A DNA stretch of 64,000 nt, taken from contig NZ_CP108080.1 of the NCBI RefSeq assembly GCF_036181745.1, positions 7,629,501-7,693,500 on the forward strand, given 5' to 3'. The translations under genes and the position numbers were made by a program. Origin of the DNA: Streptomyces sp. NBC_00259 (GTDB lineage: Bacteria; Actinomycetota; Actinomycetes; Streptomycetales; Streptomycetaceae). Under the pieces are notes generated by a model. It was not told where the DNA came from. It saw only the letters and a program-made list of their open reading frames with translations, and did no database searches. Each line of letters begins with the position of its first letter. Position 1 is the first letter of the stretch. Shown piece by piece: positions 16,290-26,800 of the stretch.

Positions 16290-17408
16290 ATGCCAACGAC
16301 CGCACAGACCCTGCGAACGGACACACTCCCCGCCCGGGGAGCCGGGGCCGGACTGGCCCTGCACCCCTTCCTGGGAATCCGCCGGACCCGGCACTCCTTC
16401 GCGCGCGACCGCACGCCCGCCTTCTACGTGCTGGAGCAGCGCCGCGGTGCGGAACTGCTCCAGCGGGGCGTGATCGGCGCACTCGACCTGGGCACGGCGG
16501 AGCGGGCCGTCCACCCGCACGAGCACGTACTCCCGCAAAAGGTGGCCGTTCAGCGAAGCATCCTCCGCGCGGTCGGCGGCAGCCCTGAGCCGGTGCTGCT
16601 CGCCTGCCGGGGCGCCACCGGCGTGGACTCGGTGCTCGACCCCGTCACGGCGGGCCCGCCGGACACGGAGCTGTCCCAGCCGGACGGCATCCGTCACCTC
16701 CTGTGGCGGTGCACCGACCCGGACCAGCAGGCGGTGGTGGCCGCCGGCCTCGCCGAGCAGCCCGCCCTGCTGGCCGACGGCCACCACCGCTTCGCGGCGG
16801 CGCTGGAACACCGCCGGACCTTCGGCGGCCGGCCCGGGCCCTGGGACCGGTTGCCGGCACTCGTCGTGGACACCGCGGGCCACCCGCTCGGCCTGCGGGC
16901 CATCCACCGCCACCTGCCAGGCCTCCCCGCCGAGGAGGCCGCGGCCCGCGCCTCCACCGTGGCCACCGTCGAAGAGGTCACCCGGCCCGGGCCGTCCCCC
17001 GTACCGCGCCCGGGAGAGTTCATCCTGACCGGTGTCGGCGTGCGCCACTGGTCGGTCCGCGACGTCTCCGCCGACCACGTACGGTCCGCACTTCGCGGCC
17101 GTCCCCCGTCCTGGGCCTCCCTGGACACGGCCGTACTGCACCACCTGTTCATCGACCGGGTATGGCGGGGCGCCCTGAGCAGCCCTCAGATCTCCTACCT
17201 CCACGGAACGCCTCGGGGACCGCAACCCGTTCCGGCCGGAGGCACCCTCGTCCTGCTCGCCCCACCGACGGAGGCGGACGTCCACGACCTGGCGGGCAAC
17301 GGCATCCTGATGCCCCAGAAGTCGACGGCCTTCGGACCCAAACCCCTTCCCTGGCTGGTCACTTACCACCACACCCACCAGACCCGCACGCGCGCTGGAA
17401 GGCACTGA
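16290..17408 (+). CDS. DUF1015 family protein
   Basis: 372 residues. It has the family signatures LLADGHHRFAAALEH around residue 160 and MPQKSTAFGPKPLPWLVTY at the C-terminus; most members are about 400 residues. The function of DUF1015 is not established, though the genes often stand near serine or one-carbon metabolism. Here it follows the radical SAM-aminotransferase pair after a 78-base gap on the same strand. It therefore belongs to the cluster by position. The HHR motif looks catalytic or metal-binding, but that is inference. Confidence 0.8.
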   Translation: MPTTAQTLRTDTLPARGAGAGLALHPFLGIRRTRHSFARDRTPAFYVLEQRRGAELLQRGVIGALDLGTAERAVHPHEHVLPQKVAVQRSILRAVGGSPEPVLLACRGATGVDSVLDPVTAGPPDTELSQPDGIRHLLWRCTDPDQQAVVAAGLAEQPALLADGHHRFAAALEHRRTFGGRPGPWDRLPALVVDTAGHPLGLRAIHRHLPGLPAEEAAARASTVATVEEVTRPGPSPVPRPGEFILTGVGVRHWSVRDVSADHVRSALRGRPPSWASLDTAVLHHLFIDRVWRGALSSPQISYLHGTPRGPQPVPAGGTLVLLAPPTEADVHDLAGNGILMPQKSTAFGPKPLPWLVTYHHTHQTRTRAGRH

Positions 17409-17476
17409 GCCACTCCACCGCCTGTTCAAGCACTCCACACGTGTGGCTCGGGGCGCGTTCGGGCCGGGGGATCGGC

Positions 17477-19423
<1,947 letters not shown>

Positions 19424-19466
19424 CGGAGATCCCTGGGACTCGCGGTGACGGAGATGCGGGAAGGAG

Positions 19467-19493
19467 GGCTGCCCTTCCCCCGAACGGGCAGCC
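19467..19493. terminator. Intercistronic hairpin between modA and modBC
   Basis: An 8-bp perfect stem (GGCTGCCC/GGGCAGCC) with an 11-base loop in the 91-base gap. There is no T-run. It may stabilise or attenuate the transcript so that the binding protein is made in excess of the transporter. Confidence 0.4.
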
Positions 19494-19514
19494 ACTTCAC
19501 GTCGGTCGCCGGGA

Positions 19515-20318
19515 CTACGGCTGCTGGAAGCCCGCGTCCCGGAGGATCTTCTGTGCCTCGGGCGAGGACAGCCAGGCGACGAACGCGGCGGCCGCTTCCG
19601 CGTTCTTGGACTGCTTCAGCGCGGCGGCCGGGTATGCGGCTATGGCGTTCTGCGCGTCCGGGATGTCGACGGCGTCGACCTTGTCCGGGGCCGATGCGGC
19701 GTCGGTCTTGTAGACGAGCCCGGCGTCGGCCTCGCCGAGTTCGACCTTGCTCAGCACGGCCCGGACGTTCGGCTCCTGCGAGACCGGCTTCACCGTGATC
19801 TTCTGGGCGTCGAGGATCTTCTTGCTGTACTTGCCGGCCGGCACCTCGGGAGCGGCGAGGACGACCTTCAGCTTCGTGTCCGCGAGGTCCTTGAGATCGT
19901 CGACCTTGTGGGGGTTGCCCTCAGTGGTGGCGATGACGAGCCGGTTCCTGGCGATGATCGCCGGCGTGGCGGTGTCCGCCTTCACGCTGTCCATGCTCTT
20001 GGTGTCGGCGGTGACCAGCGCGTCGGCCGGGGCGCCCTGCTTGACCTGGGCGACCAGTTCCTGGGACCCGGCGAAGGAGAACCTGATCCTCGTGCCCGGG
20101 TTCTTCTTCTCGTACGCGGCGCCCGCGGACTTGAACACATCGGTCAGTGAAGCGGCTGCCAGCACCGTCAAGTTGGCCGAGGGGGAACCGCCGACGGACG
20201 CGGTGACCGTCGCGTCGCCACCGTCCTTCCTGGAGCCGCCGCAGGCGGCGAGGGGGACCAGGAGGGCCGCGGTCAGTACGGCAGCGGCGGCGCGGCGTCC
20301 GGTGAACGTGAGAGACAT
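19515..20318 (-). CDS. modA: Molybdate-binding lipoprotein ModA
   Basis: 267 residues. A signal peptide ends in a lipobox (VPLAACGG), so the mature protein is a membrane-anchored lipoprotein. The mature part is a type II periplasmic-binding fold of the ModA family: LTVLAAASLTDVF, FAGSQELVAQVKQGAPADALVTAD and YPAAALKQSKN. It delivers molybdate to the ModBC fusion downstream. ATG 20318 is chosen because AAGGAG lies ten bases before it; an in-frame start eight codons earlier lacks a ribosome site. Confidence 0.93.
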   Translation of the reverse strand: MSLTFTGRRAAAAVLTAALLVPLAACGGSRKDGGDATVTASVGGSPSANLTVLAAASLTDVFKSAGAAYEKKNPGTRIRFSFAGSQELVAQVKQGAPADALVTADTKSMDSVKADTATPAIIARNRLVIATTEGNPHKVDDLKDLADTKLKVVLAAPEVPAGKYSKKILDAQKITVKPVSQEPNVRAVLSKVELGEADAGLVYKTDAASAPDKVDAVDIPDAQNAIAAYPAAALKQSKNAEAAAAFVAWLSSPEAQKILRDAGFQQP

Positions 20319-20420
20319 GAAGACGGGACTCCTTGGGAACACGGCCGGCCTGGTGCCGTCCGTTGCGGGTGGTGGTGAGCCGCGCCGGTGACGGGCGACG
20401 CCGCTTGGTCGTGCAAGGGG

Positions 20421-20816
20421 TCAGGTGCGGTCGATGTGCACGCTGGTCGACTTCACGCGGGCGGTGGCCTGCATGCCGACTTCGAGTCCCAGTTCCTCGA
20501 CGGCCTCCCGGGTCAGCAGGGACACCAGCCGGTGCGGGCCCGCCTGGATCTCGACCTGGGCCGCGACGTCGCCGAGTTTGACGGCGGTGACGATGCCGGG
20601 GAAGGCGTTGCGGGCGGAGGTGTAGGAGACGTCGTCCTCTCCACCGCCGCTCTGGGCGACCTCGATGGAGAAGGCGGCCAGATCGCGGCCGTCGATGAGA
20701 CGGCGACCATTGTCGTCGCGATGGGTCGCGACCCGGCCGGCATCCGCCCAGCGGCGCGCTGTATCGGGACTGACGCCCAGCAAACGTGCCGCCTGTCCGA
20801 TGGTGTAGGACTGCAT
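20421..20816 (-). CDS. HTH-Mop (molybdopterin-binding) regulator
   Basis: 131 residues. The N-terminus is a MerR/excisionase-like helix-turn-helix (YTIGQAARLLGVSPDTARRWAD), followed by a TOBE/Mop domain (SARNAFPGIVTAVKLGDVAAQVEIQAGPHRL). This arrangement is common next to modABC in actinobacteria and probably senses molybdate. It is upstream of modA on the same strand with a gap of about 100 bases. Paired direct repeats 25-70 bases upstream of the start may be its own operator. Confidence 0.85.
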   Translation of the reverse strand: MQSYTIGQAARLLGVSPDTARRWADAGRVATHRDDNGRRLIDGRDLAAFSIEVAQSGGGEDDVSYTSARNAFPGIVTAVKLGDVAAQVEIQAGPHRLVSLLTREAVEELGLEVGMQATARVKSTSVHIDRT

Positions 20817-20841
20817 ACGCCACACGCTAGAGCTATTGATC

Positions 20842-20886
20842 TGGCATCTGCAAGTGCTGATGCGATTATCCATGGCAGATGCAAGT
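20842..20886. promoter_or_regulatory. Direct-repeat operator candidate upstream of the Mop regulator
   Basis: TGGCATCTGCAAGT (20842-20855) and TGGCAGATGCAAGT (20873-20886) differ at two of 14 positions and are spaced 31 bases start to start, about three helical turns. The placement just upstream of the HTH-Mop start suggests autoregulation in response to molybdate. Confidence 0.5.
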
Positions 20887-21109
20887 CGAGTCAGAGGAAG
20901 GTCCCAGAAGCTGTGACCGGTCGCTCGCAGGCGTCGCCATGCGCGCCCGTGCAGGTGTCGGGCGGGCGGTAGAGGCACTTCCGGCCTGGATGGCGCGGCC
21001 CAGGTGGGGCCACGGCGTCGGGGCAGCACTGGCCCGGGGAGTGGCGGGGCGTCCGCCATGAGGAGGGCGGCCGGGGGAGCGCTGGGGGCCGTATCCGTGA
21101 CGGCGCCTC

Positions 21110-22081
21110 TCAGGTGGCGAACGCGTCCACGCCGGTCAGTTCCGCGGACAGTGCCCACAGGCGGGCCGCCTGCTGCGGATCCGTGGCCCACTCCTTGACG
21201 CCGACCCGGGAGCCGTCCGCCGGGGCGGGCTCGGCGATGTCGCAGTCCTCCAGGTAGACGCCGCCCATGCCGTTCAGTTGAGGGGAGGTCGCAGCCCACA
21301 CCTGCGTGGCCGCACCCTGCTGCGGTGTCTTGAACGCCTCCGGGTGGAGTGGGTTGCCGTCCTCGTCGATCCAGCCCCGCTCGACCATCTCCTGCTTCTG
21401 CAGATGCCGCTGAAGGGGAGTCAGGATGCCACCAGGGTGCACCGAGAAGGCCCGCACACCCCGCTCCCGGCCGAGACGGTCGAGTTGCACGGCGAACAGC
21501 GCGTTCGCCGTCTTGGCCTGTCCGTACGCCTCCCACTTGTCGTAGCCGTGGCGCCAGTGGACGTCGTCCCAGCGGACGGGGGAGGAGTGGTGGCCGGTGG
21601 AGGAGACCGAGACGACGCGGGCACCGCCCGGTTCGATCGCAGGCCACAGGCGGTTGACGAGGGCGAAGTGGCCGAGGTGGTTGGTGGCGAACTGGGCCTC
21701 CCAGCCCGGCCCGACCCGGGTCTCGGGGCAGGCCATGATCGCCGCGCTGTCGATGACGATGTCCAGGGTGCGGCCCGAGGCGAGGAACCGCTCGGCGAAG
21801 GCGCGCACGCTGTCCAGGTCGCCGAGGTCCAGTTCGTCCACCTCGACACCGTCGATCCCGGCCAGGTTCTCCTGTGCCGCGCCGACCCGGCGGGCCGGGA
21901 TGACGACACGGGCGCCGGCCTTCGTCAGTGCGCGTGTGGTCTCGACGCCGATGCCCGAGTAGCCACCCGTCACCAGGGCGAGCCGACCGGTGAGGTCGAT
22001 GCCCGCGAGGACATCGTCGGTGCTGCTCCGGGCGCCGAAGCCCGAACCGATCTTGCGCTGCGGCGTGGTGCTGTCGCTCAT
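21110..22081 (-). CDS. SDR-family oxidoreductase (retinol dehydrogenase-like)
   Basis: 323 residues. A 25-residue leader precedes the Rossmann motif VTGGYSGIGVETT; the catalytic Ser is in VVSVSSTGHHSS and the YxxxK motif is AYGQAKTANALF. The LDIVIDSAAIM and NHLGHFALVNRLWP segments match the extended retinol/WW-domain oxidoreductase-like group that uses NADP(H). It stands alone on the minus strand, between the mod genes and the DUF1772 gene. The substrate cannot be told. Confidence 0.88.
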   Translation of the reverse strand: MSDSTTPQRKIGSGFGARSSTDDVLAGIDLTGRLALVTGGYSGIGVETTRALTKAGARVVIPARRVGAAQENLAGIDGVEVDELDLGDLDSVRAFAERFLASGRTLDIVIDSAAIMACPETRVGPGWEAQFATNHLGHFALVNRLWPAIEPGGARVVSVSSTGHHSSPVRWDDVHWRHGYDKWEAYGQAKTANALFAVQLDRLGRERGVRAFSVHPGGILTPLQRHLQKQEMVERGWIDEDGNPLHPEAFKTPQQGAATQVWAATSPQLNGMGGVYLEDCDIAEPAPADGSRVGVKEWATDPQQAARLWALSAELTGVDAFAT

Positions 22082-22266
22082 GACGGCACGCTACGAATTC
22101 GAGTGCCCTCGAAGTCAAGCGGGCCCGCGGCTGCGGTCCGAACAGGCCGCGAACGAGGAAGCGGCCGCGACCGGACGGGCGAATCGTGCCCCGACGCACG
22201 ATGCCGCTGCACGAGTGCACGAGTCACCCCGAGTGCGCGCCACCTGCGCGGTCTCGGCCCACGCGT

Positions 22267-22713
22267 TCAGGCGAGGGCGGCGGCCAGCAGGGCGAACGCG
22301 GCGACGATGACGGCGACGCGGACGTAGTGGAAGCGGTCCCAGCGGTTCATCTGCTGCTTCCAGTCGGCCGGCAGGCCCTCGGCGGTCCACGTCTTGACCC
22401 GGTTGTTGATCGGGACGAGCAGCAGGATCGACATGACCACGCTGAGGGTCAGCAGCGCGGCGGCGGTGACGACGAGACCGGCGCCGTGGTGGTCCCATCC
22501 GGCGATGGCCCAGACTGCGGCGAGGACGAGCGAGCCGATGTACCAGAACGGCATCACGGCGCCGAGCAGCCGGGCCCCGTGGGTGCGGCCGCGCAGGCCG
22601 TTGTCGCCGGGGAGCCCGTCAAGGATCGGGTTGACGAAGAAGGCGACGGAGAACTCCACGCCCACCATCACGCCGACGACCACGGTGGTGAAGACCTCGA
22701 GTGCATTGAGCAT
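22267..22713 (-). CDS. DUF1772 membrane protein
   Basis: 148 residues with four predicted membrane helices and the family's FSVAFFVNPIL and WDRFHYVRVAVIV segments. The DUF1772 group includes proteins annotated as anthrone oxygenases, but that function cannot be assumed. ATG 22713 has GAGGAG eight bases upstream; a GTG three codons earlier would overlap that site. It is divergent from a TetR gene, and the intergenic repeats make it the regulator's probable target. Confidence 0.8.
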   Translation of the reverse strand: MLNALEVFTTVVVGVMVGVEFSVAFFVNPILDGLPGDNGLRGRTHGARLLGAVMPFWYIGSLVLAAVWAIAGWDHHGAGLVVTAAALLTLSVVMSILLLVPINNRVKTWTAEGLPADWKQQMNRWDRFHYVRVAVIVAAFALLAAALA

Positions 22714-22731
22714 GATGACCACTCCTCGGAT

Positions 22732-22795
22732 CTAGCGTTGCTAGGTGATGAGGCAACGCTAGTGCTGCTGCCGCTCGATTGTCTAGCGGTGCTAG
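22732..22795. promoter_or_regulatory. CTAGC-N3-GCTAG operator pair
   Basis: Two exact inverted repeats, CTAGCGTTGCTAG (22732-22744) and CTAGCGGTGCTAG (22783-22795), with an additional half site AACGCTAG (22755-22762) between. They fill the gap between the DUF1772 and TetR starts. This is the expected form of a TetR operator for the neighbouring regulator. Confidence 0.7.
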
Positions 22796-22804
22796 GATCG
22801 AATC

Positions 22805-23383
22805 ATGTCGGTACAGGAACGCAAGGAGCGCGAACGGGCGGGACGCGAACGCCTCATCTTGGCGACGGCCCGCGAACTCGCCGAGCAGCAGGGCTGGGAC
22901 GCGGTCACCACCCGCCGGCTCGCCGAGCGCATCGAGTACAGCCAGCCCGTCCTCTACAGCCACTTTCGCGGCAAGCGCGAGATCATCGGCGCCGTCGCCC
23001 TCGAGGGTGCCGCCGAGATGGCCGCGGCGCTGCGGGCCGCGGCCTCCGCCGCGGACGGCCCGCGCGCCCGGGTCACCACCGTCGCCCGCGCCTACCTCGA
23101 CTTCGCCGAACGCAACCCGGCGGTCTACGACGCCATGTTCCAGCTCGACGGCGGCCTGGCGTTCGCGAAGGAGGACACCCCGGAGCCGCTGAAGGACGCC
23201 TTCGCCGCCCTGCTGGAGAGCCTCGGCGAGGTCGCCGGGGACGGCGTCCACCCGGCGCTGTTCACCGAGGTGTTCTGGGCGGCCCTGCACGGGCTGGCGA
23301 CCCTGACCCGGGCGGGACGGCTGCCGCCGGGGGACGCCGGGCGAAGGGTGGAGCTGCTGGTGGACCGGCTCGTCATGATCTGA
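22805..23383 (+). CDS. TetR-family repressor
   Basis: 192 residues. The N-terminal HTH is clear (LILATARELAEQQGWDAVTTRRLAERIEYSQPVLYSHFRGKREI); the C-terminal ligand domain matches the WHG-type TetR C-terminal group. It begins 10 bases after the last CTAGC-N3-GCTAG repeat and is divergent from the DUF1772 gene, so it probably represses both. Ligand unknown. Confidence 0.88.
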   Translation: MSVQERKERERAGRERLILATARELAEQQGWDAVTTRRLAERIEYSQPVLYSHFRGKREIIGAVALEGAAEMAAALRAAASAADGPRARVTTVARAYLDFAERNPAVYDAMFQLDGGLAFAKEDTPEPLKDAFAALLESLGEVAGDGVHPALFTEVFWAALHGLATLTRAGRLPPGDAGRRVELLVDRLVMI

Positions 23384-23433
23384 CGCACCGTCCGGGGCGG
23401 GCGGTCACCCGGGGTCTTCCGGCCCGGCCGACC

Positions 23434-23473
23434 GGCTTCAGGGACCGCCCCCCCCCGGACGGTCCCTGAAGCC
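23434..23473. terminator. Bidirectional rho-independent-like hairpin
   Basis: A perfect 14-bp stem (GGCTTCAGGGACCG with its complement) around a 12-base C-rich loop, lying between the convergent TetR and amidohydrolase genes. It probably ends transcription in both directions. Confidence 0.8.
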
Positions 23474-23491
23474 TGACCCACCGGACACCCC

Positions 23492-25159
23492 CTAGTCCGC
23501 GACGTGCACCGGGGCGCCGCCCACGTACGTCCGTACGTACCGGATGCCGTGCAGCTCCCCGGGTGCGACGGCGAACGGGTCCCGGTCCAGCACCGCCATG
23601 TCCGCGAGCCGCCCGGGGGCGAGGACGCCGGCCTCGTCCTGGTGGTTCACCCAGGCCGAACCCGCCGTGTACGCGGCGAGCGCGTCGGTGAGGGTGAGGC
23701 GCTGGTGCGGCAGGAACGGGGGACGTGGTTCGGGCTCGCCCAGTTCCTCCGGCCAGACCTGGCGGTTCACGGCGACGTGGATGCCGTGCATCGGGTCGGG
23801 ACTGGAGACGAACCAGTCACTGCCGGCCGCGAGCGTCGCGCCCGCCGCGTGGAGTGCGCCGAACGGATACTGGAGGGCGCCGCGCTCCGCGCCCAGGAAG
23901 GGCAGCGTGAGGTCGTCCATGGCGGGTTCGTGGGCGGCCCACAGCGGCTGGATGTTGGCGGTGGCGCGCAGGGTGCGAAAGCGCGGGATGTCGTCGGGGT
24001 GGACGACCTGGAGGTGGGCCAGGTGATGCCGGTTGCCGGTGTGGCCGTTGGCCGCGACGGCGGCTTCCAGGGAGTCCAGGGCCTCGCGGACGGCGCGGTC
24101 GCCGAGGGCGTGGAAGTGGATCTGGAAGCCTTCGGCGTCCAGGCGGACCGCGGCCTCCCGGAGCAGCGCCGGATCGACCATGGACAGCCCGAGACTGTCG
24201 CCGGGGCAGCCGCAGGAGTCCAGGTAGGGCTCCAGCATGGCGGCGGAGAAGTTCTCCACCACGCCGTCCTGCATGATCTTCACGCTGCCCGCGGTGAACC
24301 GCCGCCCGCCCTGCGCGGCCGCCTTCGCCCGGCGCGCGAGCAGCGACTCGATCTGCTCCAGGCCGGCTTCGCGGTCCCACCAGAGGGCGCCGCGGACACG
24401 TGCGGTGAGCGAGCCGTCCGCGTCGGCGGCCAGATAGGTGTCGAGCGGATCGGAGTTGCCGCCGTACGCGCCGACCAGCGCGTCCTGCCAGCCGGTGATG
24501 CCGAGGGAGTGGAGGTGCGCCTGGGCGGCGAGGAGTCCGGCGCGGGCCCGTGCGGCGGAGACCGGCGGGGTACGGTCGCCGACCAGCCCCATGGCGCCCT
24601 CGTGCAGCACACCGGTCGGCTCGCCGTCCGGGCCGCGTTCGATACGGCCGTCCGCCGGGTCCGGGGTGTCGCGGTCGACGCCGGCCAGGGCGAGCGCTCG
24701 GGCGTTGGCCCAGGCGGAGTGCCCGTCCCGCACCGGGAAGTACGCGGGCCGGTCGGGCACCAGCGCGTCCAGCAGCCCACGGGGCGGCAGCCCGCCCGGG
24801 AACGCGTCGAACGACCAGCCGCTGCCGACGATCCACTCCTCCTCCGGATGCGCGGCCGCGTACGCCCGGATGATCCTGCGGTACGCGTCCACGTCCCGCG
24901 CACCGGACAGGTCGCAGCCGAGCATCCCGATGCCCGCGAACACGGGGTGCACATGCGCGTCGGTGAACCCGGGGAGTACGAACCGCCCGTCCAGATCGAC
25001 GACTTCGGTACGGGGCCCGGCCAGCTCGCGGATCTCGCGGTCGCTGCCGACCGCGGTGATCCGGTCGCCGGCGACCGCGAGCGCCGAGGCGCGGGCGCGG
25101 ACGGGTCCGGCGGTCCAGACGGTGCCGTTGAGGAGGACGAGATCGGGGGCGGTGCTCAC
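23492..25159 (-). CDS. Amidohydrolase (YtcJ-like, amidohydrolase 3 family)
   Basis: 555 residues. The metal-binding motif DAHVHP follows an N-terminal beta-sandwich strand (LVLLNGTVWTA), and later ligands occur in FQIHFHALGDRA and HHLAHLQVVHP. AAGSDWFVSSPDP and a C-terminal GRLADMAVLDRDPF complete the YtcJ-type pattern. The enzyme should hydrolyse an amide or related bond, substrate unknown. A GTG start at 25159 gives a GTGA overlap with the upstream permease gene, so transport and hydrolysis of one compound is likely. Confidence 0.9.
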   Translation of the reverse strand: MSTAPDLVLLNGTVWTAGPVRARASALAVAGDRITAVGSDREIRELAGPRTEVVDLDGRFVLPGFTDAHVHPVFAGIGMLGCDLSGARDVDAYRRIIRAYAAAHPEEEWIVGSGWSFDAFPGGLPPRGLLDALVPDRPAYFPVRDGHSAWANARALALAGVDRDTPDPADGRIERGPDGEPTGVLHEGAMGLVGDRTPPVSAARARAGLLAAQAHLHSLGITGWQDALVGAYGGNSDPLDTYLAADADGSLTARVRGALWWDREAGLEQIESLLARRAKAAAQGGRRFTAGSVKIMQDGVVENFSAAMLEPYLDSCGCPGDSLGLSMVDPALLREAAVRLDAEGFQIHFHALGDRAVREALDSLEAAVAANGHTGNRHHLAHLQVVHPDDIPRFRTLRATANIQPLWAAHEPAMDDLTLPFLGAERGALQYPFGALHAAGATLAAGSDWFVSSPDPMHGIHVAVNRQVWPEELGEPEPRPPFLPHQRLTLTDALAAYTAGSAWVNHQDEAGVLAPGRLADMAVLDRDPFAVAPGELHGIRYVRTYVGGAPVHVAD

Positions 25160-26664
25160 GCGGAGACTCCAGTGGACGAGGAAGCGGACATGGGTGCGGC
25201 TGCGGATACGGATGCGGGTGCGGGGGCGAGCGGGGACGCGGGCTGGGTGAAGTAGGCGGCCTTGCGCCGGTAGCGGGTCCAGAAGGCGGCGGGGACGCCG
25301 AGGAGGACGGCGCCGAGCGGGAGGGCGGTGAGGAAGCGCCCGTTCTCCGGGTCGAAGGCCATGTGGTCGACGGAGGTCCACTGCAGGTAGGCGACCAGAC
25401 CGCCGAGGAGGAGCAGCGCCGTTCCGCCGAGCGCGGGCAGGACGCCCACGGCGAGGATGTCGCGCAGGCGTCCGCCACGCAGCTCGTGCCGGAAGGTGAT
25501 CACGCACGCCCAGCCTCCGATGCCGTACATCAACGACACCAGGATGCCGACCGAGTTGACGACCGCGAGCACGACCTCGGAGAGTTCGCCGACGGCGAGC
25601 CCGGCCACGGAGAGCGCGACCGCGAGCCCGGCGGTGCGCAGGGTGGAGGTGACCGGGGTCCGGCGGGACGGGTGCAGCCGGGCCCAGCTGGGACCGAGCA
25701 CACCGTCGCGGCCCATCGCCAGGGTGAGCCGGGAACCGGCGATCACCGAGGACTGCATGCAGGCGACGGTGGCGGCGAGCATCGCGGCGATCGCGGCGAT
25801 CGCGCCGCCGGTTCCGTAGAAGGTGCGGGAGAGTTCGGTGATCCCGGCGAGCGGGTCGGTGAGCTGCCCGGGCGTGAGCGCGTGCAGGAAGCCGGCCGCG
25901 CCGATCAGGAACAGCACCAGTGTGACCACGATCGCGATCAGCCCGGCCCGGCCCGAGGACCGCGCCTCGGCGTTCTCCTCGACCACGCTGAAGGCGCTCT
26001 CCCAGCCCCAGAACATGTACGCGGCGAGCACCGTGGCGCTGAGCAGGGTGAGCGTGTCGGGGAAGGCGAACGGCGAGAACCAGGACACCTGCACGGGAGC
26101 GGCGTCCCCGCGTACGAAGGCGGTCACGACGACCGTCAGGACGACCACCGCGGACAGGCCGAGCAGCACCGACTGCACGGCGGTCGCGTCCTTCACGCCG
26201 CGCACCGCGCCGATCACGATCAGGCCGGTCCACAGCAGACCGGTGAGCGTGACCGCGAGTGTCGACTGCGTGCTGAACAGCCCTGTCTCGTGGGCAAGTT
26301 GGAGGGTGAACTGACCGGTCAGCTGGCCCGCGTAGGAGAGGAACATGATGTTGGTGGCGACCGAGGTCCAGCCGGTGAGATAGCCGGCCCACGGACCGAG
26401 TGCGCGGCGGACCCAGACGTACGCGGTGCCGCAGTTGGGGTCGCGGGCGGCGAGGCGGGCGTAGCCGCCGGACACGGCGAGGATCGGGAGCGCCGCCAGC
26501 AGGAACGCGGCGGGGAGCGAGGTCCCGGCGACGGCGGCGAGGAAGCCGAGTCCGATGCCGATGGAGACGGTGGGGCTGATGTTGGCGAGCGCGATGATCA
26601 CGCCGTGGCGGGTGCGGAGGGTCTTGCGGAACTCGTCGTGGCGGGGGTTCTGGCCGTCGTCCAT
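25156..26664 (-). CDS. APC-family amino acid/amine permease
   Basis: 502 residues with about twelve membrane helices. The N-terminal consensus (RHGVIIALANISPTVSIGIGLG) and the GWESAFSVVEENAEARSSGRAGL segment are those of APC transporters. The last 25 residues are a low-complexity Ala/Ser/Pro tail. ATG 26664 is preceded by GAGGAGG. It overlaps the amidohydrolase by four bases and is divergent from a TetR gene; together they look like an uptake-and-cleavage unit for an amide or amino compound. Confidence 0.9.
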   Translation of the reverse strand: MDDGQNPRHDEFRKTLRTRHGVIIALANISPTVSIGIGLGFLAAVAGTSLPAAFLLAALPILAVSGGYARLAARDPNCGTAYVWVRRALGPWAGYLTGWTSVATNIMFLSYAGQLTGQFTLQLAHETGLFSTQSTLAVTLTGLLWTGLIVIGAVRGVKDATAVQSVLLGLSAVVVLTVVVTAFVRGDAAPVQVSWFSPFAFPDTLTLLSATVLAAYMFWGWESAFSVVEENAEARSSGRAGLIAIVVTLVLFLIGAAGFLHALTPGQLTDPLAGITELSRTFYGTGGAIAAIAAMLAATVACMQSSVIAGSRLTLAMGRDGVLGPSWARLHPSRRTPVTSTLRTAGLAVALSVAGLAVGELSEVVLAVVNSVGILVSLMYGIGGWACVITFRHELRGGRLRDILAVGVLPALGGTALLLLGGLVAYLQWTSVDHMAFDPENGRFLTALPLGAVLLGVPAAFWTRYRRKAAYFTQPASPLAPAPASVSAAAPMSASSSTGVSA

Positions 26665-26730
26665 GCGCGGTCCTCCTCGTTCCGGGGTGAGGGAAGGAAA
26701 GCGCCCGCCGACCGAATAAGTCAACAGTGT

Positions 26731-26747
26731 GGGAAAAATATTCTCCC
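26731..26747. promoter_or_regulatory. Operator candidate between permease and TetR genes
   Basis: GGGAAAAATATTCTCCC is a near-palindrome with an AATATT core, unusually AT-rich for this DNA, lying between the divergent starts at 26664 and 26801. It may be the TetR site controlling both genes. Confidence 0.45.
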
Positions 26748-26800
26748 GGGTGGGATCACGGGCTTGCCGGGAGGTGTCGTGGCCTGGTCTCATCGGGTGC

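Noticed and set aside
17435..17446. CCACACGTGTGG palindrome between the convergent DUF1015 and modBC genes
   Set aside because: Too short for a terminator, with no T-run, and placed between stops, so no regulatory role can be supported.
23492..26392. 966-codon minus-strand frame covering amidohydrolase and part of the permease
   Set aside because: Only the last 555 codons match the amidohydrolase; the rest is the permease read in the wrong frame.
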